DNA of 64,000 nt. Origin: Planctomycetota bacterium (GTDB lineage Bacteria > Planctomycetota > UBA1135 > UBA2386). Each line of letters starts with the position of its first letter. Within the stretch, counting starts at the first letter, position 1. Of this stretch, positions 32,576-41,137 are shown in pieces. A model generated the notes under the pieces. That model saw nothing but the letters and a program-made list of their open reading frames with translations, ran no database searches and was not told the origin of the DNA. Location of the stretch: NCBI GenBank assembly GCA_020848735.1, contig JADLHO010000118.1:1-64000 (forward strand), read 5' to 3'. Both the position numbers and the translations under genes were made by a program.

Positions 32576-34554
32576 ACGAGTCCCCGTCGATCGAGGACGT
32601 GCTCGGCGAGGCGGGCTTCGTGCGACGGCGCCTTCCCGGTTGGGAGCCGCGACCGCAGCAGCTGGAGCTCGCGCATGCCGTCGCGCGCGCGTTCGGGTCC
32701 GGACGCCATCTGCTCGCCGAGGCGGGCACGGGCGTCGGCAAGTCGTTCGCGTATCTCGTGCCCGCGGTCCTGCAGTCGCTCGAGCGGCCGAACGAGGGAC
32801 CGGTCGTCGTGTCGACGCGCACGATCGCCCTGCAGGAGCAGCTCGAGCAGAAGGACCTGCCCTTCCTCCACGCGATCCTGCCGCTGGAGTGGTCGTCGGT
32901 CACCGCGGTCGGACGCTCGCACTACGTGTGCCTGCGGCGCATGCACCTCGCGTCGCGCGAGCGCGCGAGCCTCTTCGACGACGAGGCGCGCGAGGCCCAG
33001 CTCGACCGCGTGCTGGCCTGGTCACGCCGGACGCACGGCGGGCTGCGCTTCGAGCTCGATCCCCCGGTCGACGACGAGGTCTGGGACGAGGTGCGCGCCG
33101 AGCAGGGCAACTGCCTCTACAAGGCCTGCCCTCACTACGACGAGTGCCCCTACCAACGCGCGCGGCGGCGCCTCGAGTCGGCGCAGATCATCGTCGTCAA
33201 CCACGCGCTCTACTGCGCCGACATCGCGCTGCGCATCGCGGGTGCGCGCTACCTGCCGGAGCATCGGGTCGTGGTGTTCGACGAGGCGCATCACCTCGAG
33301 CGCGTCGCCACCGAGGCCCTGGGAGCGCGCCTCTCGCTGGGTTCGGTGCTCTGGCAGCTGCGCCGACTGCGGCCGCGGCGTGCACGGCGCAACCTGCTCG
33401 AGCGCAGCGGCTCGGCGTCCGCGCACACCCTGCTCGAGGAGACGCGGGGCGCTGCGGAGGCCTTCTTCGCGATGCTGCACGCCCGCGCCGAGAATTCCGG
33501 AGCGGGTCGCCCGGCGCAGCTGCTCCTCGAACCCGACGACGTGCTCGACGATCCCGTCACCGCTCCGCTCACCGCGCTCGCCGCCGAACTGCACGCCGTC
33601 GCGGCCGGGATCTCGGAGGTCGATCTCCGCGCGGAGCTCCAGGCGCGCGCGCGCGGTCTGCAGGCGCTTGCCGCCGTGCTGATGACCCTGCGCGGTCCGG
33701 CGCTCGGCGAGAGCGTCCGGTGGATCGAGGCGGACCAGCGCGGCGCCGCGCTGCGTTCCGCTCCGCTCGAGGTCTCGGCCACGCTCGAGCGCCACGTCTT
33801 CGCGGCGCCGCGCTGTGCGGTGCTCGTGAGCGCGACCCTCGAGCCCGGCCTGGATCCCAAGCTCTCGTGGCTGCGGCGACGACTGGGCATCGGCGAGCAG
33901 GCCGACGCCCTGCGGCTCGGTTCGCCCTTCGACTACCGGCGCAACGTGCGCGTGCGCATCCCCGAGGCGATGCCGGATCCGGGCCGCGAACCCGCGGCCT
34001 TCCTGAATCGCTGCCGCGAGGAGGTCCGGGAGCGCGTGCTCCGCAACGGCGGACGCGCGCTCGTGCTCTGCACCTCCTGGGGCTTCGTCCGGTCCCTCGC
34101 CGACGAACTGCGCCCGGCGCTCGCCGCGGCCGGGATCGCATTGCTGGTGCAGGGCGAGGCACCGATGCGGGAGCTCCTGCGCCGCAAGCTCGCGGAGCCG
34201 AGCTCGGTGTTCCTCGGCACCGAGTCGCTCTGGGAAGGCATCGACATCCCGGGTGAGGCCCTGACGCTCGTCGTCGTCACCCGCCTGCCCTTCGCGCAAC
34301 CCGACCACCCGCTGACGCGCGCACGCCTGCGCGCGATCGAGGCCCGCGGCGGCGATCCCTTCACGGAGCACTCCCTGCCGGAGGCCGTGCTCAAGTTCCG
34401 GCAGGGCTTCGGACGCCTCGTCCGGCGCGCGGACGACCACGGCGAGGTCGTCGTCCTCGATCCACGGACGCGGACCAAGCCCTACGGCCGCGCGTTCCTC
34501 GCCGCGCTGCCGGAGGGCGTGCTCGCGGACGACGACGAGCCTGGCCATGCGTGA
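32572..34554 (+). CDS. DinG/XPD-family ATP-dependent DNA helicase
   Basis: Walker [29 protein letters not shown]. Four-Cys Fe-S set ([21 protein letters not shown]). [29 protein letters not shown] start overlap. Confidence 0.9.
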   Translation: MNESPSIEDVLGEAGFVRRRLPGWEPRPQQLELAHAVARAFGSGRHLLAEAGTGVGKSFAYLVPAVLQSLERPNEGPVVVSTRTIALQEQLEQKDLPFLHAILPLEWSSVTAVGRSHYVCLRRMHLASRERASLFDDEAREAQLDRVLAWSRRTHGGLRFELDPPVDDEVWDEVRAEQGNCLYKACPHYDECPYQRARRRLESAQIIVVNHALYCADIALRIAGARYLPEHRVVVFDEAHHLERVATEALGARLSLGSVLWQLRRLRPRRARRNLLERSGSASAHTLLEETRGAAEAFFAMLHARAENSGAGRPAQLLLEPDDVLDDPVTAPLTALAAELHAVAAGISEVDLRAELQARARGLQALAAVLMTLRGPALGESVRWIEADQRGAALRSAPLEVSATLERHVFAAPRCAVLVSATLEPGLDPKLSWLRRRLGIGEQADALRLGSPFDYRRNVRVRIPEAMPDPGREPAAFLNRCREEVRERVLRNGGRALVLCTSWGFVRSLADELRPALAAAGIALLVQGEAPMRELLRRKLAEPSSVFLGTESLWEGIDIPGEALTLVVVTRLPFAQPDHPLTRARLRAIEARGGDPFTEHSLPEAVLKFRQGFGRLVRRADDHGEVVVLDPRTRTKPYGRAFLAALPEGVLADDDEPGHA

Positions 34555-34570
34555 ATGCCGGCTGGACACA

Positions 34571-34602
34571 CTGGTATCGGAGTGATATCAGTCCGATACC
34601 AG
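34571..34602. promoter_or_regulatory. 32-bp near-perfect palindrome, candidate operator upstream of SPFH gene
   Basis: CTGGTATCGGA-g-TGATATCA-g-TCCGATACCAG: 11-bp perfect arms around an 8-bp palindrome; only two symmetry-breaking positions. Confidence 0.7.
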
Positions 34603-34613
34603 TCGAGGACAGC

Positions 34614-35522
34614 ATGAACCAAGCCCGCTCCAAGGAGCACAGCTTCCCTTCCCCGATTCCCGGCGTGCCGATGCTCCTGCTCGGCATCGCGGCGTTCCCG
34701 CTCGCCATCTACTGCTTCGTGCTCGCGATCCAACACGGCCGCAACGGCACGGGCGACGTCGCCCGCTTCGTGATCTCCGGGATCGCGCTGATCCTGTCCG
34801 GGATCCTGATCCTGATCGGCCTGACGCTGGTCAACCCCAACCAGAGCAAGGCGGTGCTGCTCTTCGGCCGCTACCGCGGCACCATCCGCAGCTCGGGCTT
34901 CTTCTGGGTGAATCCGTTCACCGTCCGCAGGCTCGTGTCGCTGCGCGCGCACAACTTCAACAGCGAGAAGCTGAAGGTGAACGACCACGGCGGCAATCCG
35001 ATCGAGATCGGTGCGGTCGTCGTCTGGCGCGTGCGCGACACCGCGCAGGCCATCTTCGACGTCGAGGACTTCGAGTCCTACGTCGAGGTGCAGACGGAGT
35101 CGGCGCTGCGCACGCTCGCCGCGAACCACGCGTACGACGCGAGCGAGGAGCACCCCGACGTCACCTCGCTGCGCGGCAGCGGCGAGATCGTGGCCAAGGA
35201 GCTCATGACCGAACTCACCGAGCGCCTCGCGATGGCCGGCATCGAGGTCCTCGAGGCGCGCCTCGCCCACCTGGCCTACGCGCCGGAGATCGCGGGCGCG
35301 ATGCTCCAGCGCCAGCAGGCGCAGGCGATCATCGCGGCGCGGACGAAGATCGTGGACGGCGCGGTGGGCATGGTCGAGATGGCCCTCGATCGCCTGAGCC
35401 AGCGCGGCGTGATCGAACTCGACGAGGAGCGCAAGGCCGCGATGGTCCAGAACCTGATGGTCGTGCTCTGCAGCGAGCGCGGCACCCAACCGGTCGTCAA
35501 CGCGGGGACGATCTACCCCTGA
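34614..35522 (+). CDS. SPFH/Band 7/prohibitin domain protein
   Basis: Two N-terminal transmembrane segments. [74 protein letters not shown]. Start placed after the palindrome. Confidence 0.9.
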   Translation: MNQARSKEHSFPSPIPGVPMLLLGIAAFPLAIYCFVLAIQHGRNGTGDVARFVISGIALILSGILILIGLTLVNPNQSKAVLLFGRYRGTIRSSGFFWVNPFTVRRLVSLRAHNFNSEKLKVNDHGGNPIEIGAVVVWRVRDTAQAIFDVEDFESYVEVQTESALRTLAANHAYDASEEHPDVTSLRGSGEIVAKELMTELTERLAMAGIEVLEARLAHLAYAPEIAGAMLQRQQAQAIIAARTKIVDGAVGMVEMALDRLSQRGVIELDEERKAAMVQNLMVVLCSERGTQPVVNAGTIYP

Positions 35523-35542
35523 CTCACCCGCGGTGAAGCGCA

Positions 35543-35746
35543 GTGGCGAACGACAAGAAGGGCTTCCTGCTGCGGATCCCCGAGGAGCTGCTCGAGCAGC
35601 TCCGGGGCTGGGCCGAGCAGGAGATGCGCAGCGTGAACGGGCAGATCGAGTGGATCCTGCGCGAGGCGCTGCGCGCCCGCGGCCGCGCGAGCGGCGAGGC
35701 CCCGCCGCCGGCACGCGCGACCCGCCGGCGGAGCCGCCCGGACTGA
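35543..35746 (+). CDS. Arc-family ribbon-helix-helix DNA-binding protein
   Basis: ANDKKGFLLRIPEELLEQLRGWAEQEMRSVNGQIEWILREALRAR; Arc-like RHH pattern; directly follows the SPFH gene. Confidence 0.85.
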   Translation: MANDKKGFLLRIPEELLEQLRGWAEQEMRSVNGQIEWILREALRARGRASGEAPPPARATRRRSRPD

Positions 35747-35756
35747 GCGCGAGGAC

Positions 35757-37334
35757 TCACTTGATGCCGTGCATCAGGCGGTTCATCGGCTTCGCGAGCA
35801 AGAGGTAGAGCGCGCCCGCGACGATCGCGAACCACGCGATCCCGGCGTAGGTCGAGCTGTACGCGGCGAGTGCATCGGCGCCCACGATCTGCCCCTTGTC
35901 CAGCTTGTCCTCGTCGAGTGCGCCGCCGGCGATCGCGGAGATCACCCCGGCGAGGTAGTTGCCGCAGGAGATCGACAGGAACCAGGCACCCATCGCGACA
36001 CCGGTCATGTGCGACGGTGCGAGCTTCGTCACCATCGACAGCCCCACCGGGGAGATGCACAGCTCGCCGGTCGTGTGGAAGAGGTAGACGAGGAAGAGCA
36101 TCAGGAACGGCGTGCGGAACTCGGGCCCGGCCATCGAGATCGCGAGGTTGCACACGACGAAACCCAGGCCGACCTGCACGAGCCCGAGGCCGAACTTGCG
36201 CGGGATCGAGGGGTTGCGATCCTGCGCGGCGAGCTTGACCCACAGCCAGGCGAACACGGGCCCCAACAGGATGATGTAGACCGCGTTGACCGACTGGAAG
36301 TACTCGAAGTCCCACCAGCCCGGGTTCGAGACGTGGTCGCGCGCGAAGAAGTTGAGGGAGTTGCCGGCTTGCTCGAAGCACGCCCAGAAGATCATGTTCG
36401 CGAAGAGCAGCAGCAGGAACGCGTACATCCGCTGACCGCCAGCACGATCTCCGGCGGCGCTCATCTTGATCCCCAGGCTGACGAACCACAGCAGCATCCC
36501 GATCGCCAGGATCAGCAGGATGTAACCGCCGATGTCCTTGCGGGAGAGCAGGAAGTGCACGCACGGGGCGGTGACCGCGCAGCCGGCGAGCACGCACAGC
36601 AGCCACTTCGCCCCCTGCCGGTTCTCCGGAGTCAGGCCCTTGTCACCGAGGCCGCGTTGGAAGAAGCGGAAGGTCAGGATGCCCAGCAGCATGCCCGCGC
36701 CGGCCATGCCGAAGCCCCACCGGTAGTCGGGGAGCAGGACCAGCCCCGACGGGAGGATCTGCTCGGGCTTGGGCTCGTAGCCCGGCGGCAACGCTTCCCG
36801 GGCGACCTCGATCGGGAACACGTTCGAGATCCAGGCGCACAGGACCGGAGCGAGCGCCGCCCCGATGTTGATGCCCATGTAGAAGATCGTGAAGCCGCCG
36901 TCGCGCCGCGGGTCGTTGGGCCCGTAGAGCTTGCCGACGAGCGTGCTGATGTTCGGCTTGAAGAGGCCGTTGCCGACGACGATCAGCGAGAGTCCCCAGA
37001 GGAACGCGCTCTGGTCCTTGACGGTCAGCGTGAAGCAGCCCGCCGCCATGATCGTGCCCCCGAGCAGGATGCTCCGCCGGTAGCCCAGCACCTTGTCGGC
37101 GACGTAGCCGCCGAAGATCCCGACCGCGTAGACGAGCGACGTGTACGCGCCGTAGATCAGCGCCGCGTCCTTCTTCGCCACCATGAAGAGCTGCGCGACG
37201 TACACCGCCAGCAGCGCGCGCATGCCGTAGTAGCAGAAGCGTTCCCAGAGCTCCGCGAAGAAGAGCATGTAGAGGCCGGGGGGATGGCCCCCCTTGGACT
37301 CGGGGGACGTCGCGGCGACGGCTGGGCTGGACAC
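35757..37334 (-). CDS. POT/PTR family proton-dependent peptide transporter (MFS)
   Basis: FFAELWERFCYYGMRALLAVYV, GGYVADKVLGYRRSILLGG, FTIFYMGINIGAALAPVLCAWI, FWACFEQAGNSLNFFA. GTG start VSSPAVAAT. Confidence 0.9.
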   Translation of the reverse strand: MSSPAVAATSPESKGGHPPGLYMLFFAELWERFCYYGMRALLAVYVAQLFMVAKKDAALIYGAYTSLVYAVGIFGGYVADKVLGYRRSILLGGTIMAAGCFTLTVKDQSAFLWGLSLIVVGNGLFKPNISTLVGKLYGPNDPRRDGGFTIFYMGINIGAALAPVLCAWISNVFPIEVAREALPPGYEPKPEQILPSGLVLLPDYRWGFGMAGAGMLLGILTFRFFQRGLGDKGLTPENRQGAKWLLCVLAGCAVTAPCVHFLLSRKDIGGYILLILAIGMLLWFVSLGIKMSAAGDRAGGQRMYAFLLLLFANMIFWACFEQAGNSLNFFARDHVSNPGWWDFEYFQSVNAVYIILLGPVFAWLWVKLAAQDRNPSIPRKFGLGLVQVGLGFVVCNLAISMAGPEFRTPFLMLFLVYLFHTTGELCISPVGLSMVTKLAPSHMTGVAMGAWFLSISCGNYLAGVISAIAGGALDEDKLDKGQIVGADALAAYSSTYAGIAWFAIVAGALYLLLAKPMNRLMHGIK

Positions 37335-37437
37335 GCGGGGCTCCTTGGGGACGAGGTTGAGGGGACGCGGGACTCGTGAGAGGGCGCCGCGGCCCGGGTT
37401 CGGATCCTCACGCGGCTTCGCCCCGGAAGGCAACCCG

Positions 37438-37459
37438 AAAACCCCGCCTCGCGCGGGGC
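37438..37459 (-). terminator. Terminator/attenuator-like hairpin followed by a T run
   Basis: On minus strand: CCCCGC-GCGAG-GCGGGG-TTTT, about 105 nt upstream of the POT transporter start. Confidence 0.5.
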
Positions 37460-37498
37460 TATCGTCCCGACACCTCGTCCACCGCGACGCGACCCACC

Positions 37499-38371
37499 AT
37501 GATCCGAGTACCGCTCCGAGTCCTCGCCGCCGTCGGTCTGTGCGCCGCCACGGCCCTGTCCCAGCAGCCCCAGGCGATCGAAGTGCCCTGGGACGACAGT
37601 CTCCCGCCGGGAACCGCGCAGCACGTCGAGCGCGCGCTCGCCGAGTCGTCACGACACGGTGAGTTCGTCGACCTCGAGTTGCCCGATGGCGGCGCCCTGA
37701 ACTGCTTCGTCGTGTATCCCGAGCGCGCCGACAAGGCCGGGGTCGTGCTCGTCGTCCACGACATCCGTGGGATGAGCGACTGGATCCGCGCGGTCGCCGA
37801 CCAGCTCGCCCAGGACGGCTTCATCGCGATCGTGCCCGACTTCCTCTCGGGCAAGGGTCCCGAGGGCGGCGGCACCGCGTCCCTGGGCAAGGACGTGGGC
37901 CAGGCGATCCGCAAGCTCGGCGAGGCCGAGGTGGTGGCGCGGCTCGATGTCGCGAAGGCCTACGGCGAGGGCCTCGCGGCCGGGAACGGCAAGACCGCCG
38001 TGCTCGGCTACTGCTGGGGCGGAACGCAGAGCTTCCTCTACGCGCTCGAGCAACCGAAGCTCGCGGCCGCGGTCGTGTACTACGGCAACGTGCCGGGCTC
38101 GGACGCGGACTCCGCGCCGGCCGAACGCATCGCGAAGATCCAGGCCCCCGTGCTCGGCCTCTACGGCGGCAACGACGCGCGCATCAACGCGACCCTGCCG
38201 CCGACGATCGCGACGATGATGCAGCACTCGAAGCCCTACGAGTTCCACAGCTTCGAAGGCGCGGGCCATGCCTTCTCGAGCCGTCAGGACGGAGCCGGCG
38301 GCGCGAACCTCACCGCGGTCCGCCATGCGTGGCCGCTGACGCTCGGGTTCCTGCGCCGTCATCTGCGTTGA
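37499..38371 (+). CDS. Secreted dienelactone hydrolase family protein
   Basis: Signal peptide; VVLVVHDIRGMSDWIRAVADQLAQDGFIAIVPDFLSG; nucleophile Cys in LGYCWGG; GAGHAF. Confidence 0.88.
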   Translation: MIRVPLRVLAAVGLCAATALSQQPQAIEVPWDDSLPPGTAQHVERALAESSRHGEFVDLELPDGGALNCFVVYPERADKAGVVLVVHDIRGMSDWIRAVADQLAQDGFIAIVPDFLSGKGPEGGGTASLGKDVGQAIRKLGEAEVVARLDVAKAYGEGLAAGNGKTAVLGYCWGGTQSFLYALEQPKLAAAVVYYGNVPGSDADSAPAERIAKIQAPVLGLYGGNDARINATLPPTIATMMQHSKPYEFHSFEGAGHAFSSRQDGAGGANLTAVRHAWPLTLGFLRRHLR

Positions 38372-38389
38372 GCGCGCGCCGCGCGCGAC

Positions 38390-39244
38390 TCAGCGCGGCG
38401 CCGGATTCGCGAAGACCGCGAAGTCCTTCGCGCCGAGCCCCGCCGCCAGCGCGCGGTCCATGGCCGCGGCGAGCGCCGGCAGCACGGTGAGAACCGCGTC
38501 GGGCGCTGCGGTCTGCGTCATGAGGCGCAGATCCTTGCGCGCCATCTTCAGCTCGAAGCTCGCCGGACCCTGCCCGGCCTTCGCGACCCGCTGGCCGATG
38601 AAGGGCAACGCGGCTCCTGGCTTGAAGACCTCGAAGAGCGCGAGGACGCCCGCCGGGTCGAGACCGCTCGCGCGCCCCATCGCGAAGAGGTCCCCCACCA
38701 CGCCGGCCAGCGTCATGAGCACGGCGTTGCCGGCGAGCTTGTGGAAGGCGGCGAGCTCGGGGCGCTCGCCGCAGTGCCAGACCTTGCCGCTCATCTCGCC
38801 CAGCGGCGCGAGCAGCGGCTCGACCTCGGACGTCGGACCGCTGATGAGCATCAACCCGCCGGCCTCGCGCGCGTTCTGCGGCGACATGAAGACCGGGGCG
38901 TGCAGGTAGGCGAGCCCCGATGCGCGCCGTTCCGCGGCGCGGTGCGCGACGCGCGCGGGCAGGTTCGTGGAGTGGTCGAGCAACGGCACGCCGGGGCGAA
39001 GTCCCGATCGCAGCGCGCCGAGCACCGCATCGACCGCGTCGTCCTCGGCGAGCACGAGGTGCACGCGCTCGCATCCCGCGACGGTGTCCGCCGGGTCCGC
39101 GCCGGCCACGGCACCGTTTGCGACCAGGGGTGCGAGCTTCTCGCGCGAGCGGTTCCAGACGCGCACCGCATGGCCCTTCGCCAGCAGGTTCTCGACCATG
39201 CCGCTGCCCAGGAGGCCCGTGCCCAACACCGCGAGTTTGCTCAT
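38390..39244 (-). CDS. NAD(P)-dependent oxidoreductase, 3-hydroxyisobutyrate dehydrogenase family
   Basis: LAVLGTGLLGSGMVENLLAKGHAVRVWNRS, LDHSTNLPA, HKLAGNAVLMTLAGVVGDLFAMG. Confidence 0.88.
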   Translation of the reverse strand: MSKLAVLGTGLLGSGMVENLLAKGHAVRVWNRSREKLAPLVANGAVAGADPADTVAGCERVHLVLAEDDAVDAVLGALRSGLRPGVPLLDHSTNLPARVAHRAAERRASGLAYLHAPVFMSPQNAREAGGLMLISGPTSEVEPLLAPLGEMSGKVWHCGERPELAAFHKLAGNAVLMTLAGVVGDLFAMGRASGLDPAGVLALFEVFKPGAALPFIGQRVAKAGQGPASFELKMARKDLRLMTQTAAPDAVLTVLPALAAAMDRALAAGLGAKDFAVFANPAPR

Positions 39245-39399
39245 CGTCGTAGCTCCGTGGGGCGCACCGTAGCGGGACCCTCAGGCGGTTCCACGTCCGC
39301 GACGATGGCCCGGGTGGAAGCGTCGGCAGAGGATCCCCGCGCCACGCCGCGGCGCGCGTGCTTGAATCGCGCGCCTCCCGAGTCCCGCGAGTCCCCCTC

Positions 39400-40509
39400 A
39401 TGAAGCAGCTCCTCCTCACCGCACTCGCTCTCGCCACGGGTCTGTCCGCGCAGAACGCCGGCATCTCGCTGAGCAATCTGGTCGACGGCTTCGTCGAGGT
39501 CCCCTACGCGCCGCAGCTCGTCCCGCAGAGCGGGATCACCGTCGAGGCCTGGGTCACCTACGACGACGCCACGATCGGCACGAGCTGGCGCTATCCGACG
39601 ATCGTTCGCCAGAACCGCAACGCGGGGCAGGAGTCCTTCTTCCTGCGCGTCCAGGCCGACAACACGAACCGCAAGGTGATCCGCTGGCTCGTGAATGCCG
39701 GCACGCGGGTGAGCGTCGACTGGACCTTCGCGCCCGGCCAGCTCACGACCTGGACCCACCTCGCGGGCACCTGGGACGGCCGGACCGCGCGGCTCTTCGT
39801 CAACGGCGCCGAGGTGGGCTCGAACCCGGGCAGCGGCGCCTTGATCGACCAGGGCGACGTGCTGCGCATCGGCAAGGGCTCCGACATCGGCACGCCGATG
39901 GAGGTCTGGAACGGCAGCATCGACGAGGTCCGCCTCTGGCCGTTTGCGCGTTCCGCCGCCGAGATCACGGCGACGATGCACCAGGCCTTGTCGTCGATGC
40001 CCGGGCAGGTCTCCACCTGGAACCTCGACTTCAGCGCGGTGGACTCGTCCGCGGGCCGCCACGCCACGGTCGGCGGCGCCGTCGCGTACACGACGGCGGT
40101 CACCGCGCTCACGCCGGAGACCTTCCCCGGCCTCGCCGTCGGCAACGGCACGCCGGGCTGCAACGGCGCGATCGAGGCGGCGACGAGCTCCGTTCCGAAG
40201 CGCGGGAATCCGGGCTTCGCCGTCGTCGCGCAGCGCTTCCCCGCCCAGGCGTCGACGGTGCTGCTGCTCGGCCTCGCGGCCACTTCGCCGCCCCTGCCGA
40301 TCCTCGGCGTCGACCTCTGGCTCGACCCCGCCGTGCTGATCGGCGGCTTCACGCCGTCGCTCGGCGCGCTCGGCGCGGCGCGACTCGACCTGCCGATCCC
40401 CGCGGGACTGCCCTCGGGCGCGACGCTGGCCGCGCAGTTCGTCGCGCTCGATCCGTGCGGACCGCTCGGGCTCACCGCATCGAACGCGATCGCGTTCAGC
40501 CTCCTCTGA
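39400..40509 (+). CDS. Secreted LamG/concanavalin-like domain protein with C-terminal beta-rich tail
   Basis: Signal peptide; GITVEAWVTY...QLTTWTHLAGTWDGRTARLFVNGAEVGS...GSIDEVRLWPFARSAAEI; tail NGTPGCNGAIEA...ASNAIAFSLL. Confidence 0.85.
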   Translation: MKQLLLTALALATGLSAQNAGISLSNLVDGFVEVPYAPQLVPQSGITVEAWVTYDDATIGTSWRYPTIVRQNRNAGQESFFLRVQADNTNRKVIRWLVNAGTRVSVDWTFAPGQLTTWTHLAGTWDGRTARLFVNGAEVGSNPGSGALIDQGDVLRIGKGSDIGTPMEVWNGSIDEVRLWPFARSAAEITATMHQALSSMPGQVSTWNLDFSAVDSSAGRHATVGGAVAYTTAVTALTPETFPGLAVGNGTPGCNGAIEAATSSVPKRGNPGFAVVAQRFPAQASTVLLLGLAATSPPLPILGVDLWLDPAVLIGGFTPSLGALGAARLDLPIPAGLPSGATLAAQFVALDPCGPLGLTASNAIAFSLL

Positions 40510-41137
40510 GGTCCGCGGGCCGCGGCGAGACGCAGAGCGGCACGCGCGCTCCGAGCGCCGTGCGCGCGGCGCGTTCGAACGCGGCGAGCGCCGGGCCCGC
40601 GAGCGCGAGGAACGGATCGGCGAGGCGCTTCAGATCGTCGAGGGACTGCGGCGAGACCCCGAAGCACTGCTGCGCGAGCCGGCCGAGCTGATCGTGAAGC
40701 ACGGGCAGCGAACCGATCGACCAGTCCTCGCCGTCGGGTCGGGGCACCTTCGCGGTGAAGTCGAACGCGATCGGCAGCCAGCACTGCGCGGCGAGCAGAT
40801 GGCCGTACGGGGAGCGGGCGAACCCGGCGCCCTCCGCGCGGCGCCAGGCCGGATCGAGCCAGAGCGGTTCGGGCACGAGCTCGGGCAGCTCGAGTTCGGG
40901 ATGGCCTGCGTAGACCGCGGCGAGTCGCACGGCGTCGAGGCCGCGCGGCCCGAGTTCGAAGCGCTGCACACCCTGCGACGGCTCTTCGCTCCACGGCAGT
41001 TCCGCCGGCACCCGTCCGCCGAGCGACTCGGCGAGATCGCGCCACCACCGCGCGATGCCCGCGGTGCGCGAGGCCGCCTCGTCCGGCGTGGCCGCGAACG
41101 CGCAGCAGAGCGGTCCGGAGTCGAGCACGTCGCTCAT
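40496..41137 (-). CDS. Hypothetical protein
   Basis: 213 aa ORF, ATGA overlap with the upstream peptidase gene; no recognised motif. Confidence 0.55.
   Translation of the reverse strand: MSDVLDSGPLCCAFAATPDEAASRTAGIARWWRDLAESLGGRVPAELPWSEEPSQGVQRFELGPRGLDAVRLAAVYAGHPELELPELVPEPLWLDPAWRRAEGAGFARSPYGHLLAAQCWLPIAFDFTAKVPRPDGEDWSIGSLPVLHDQLGRLAQQCFGVSPQSLDDLKRLADPFLALAGPALAAFERAARTALGARVPLCVSPRPADLRGG

Noticed and set aside
34551-34613. Listed ATG at 34551 for the SPFH gene
   Set aside because: The extra segment would translate the 32-bp palindrome; ATG at 34614 is more plausible.
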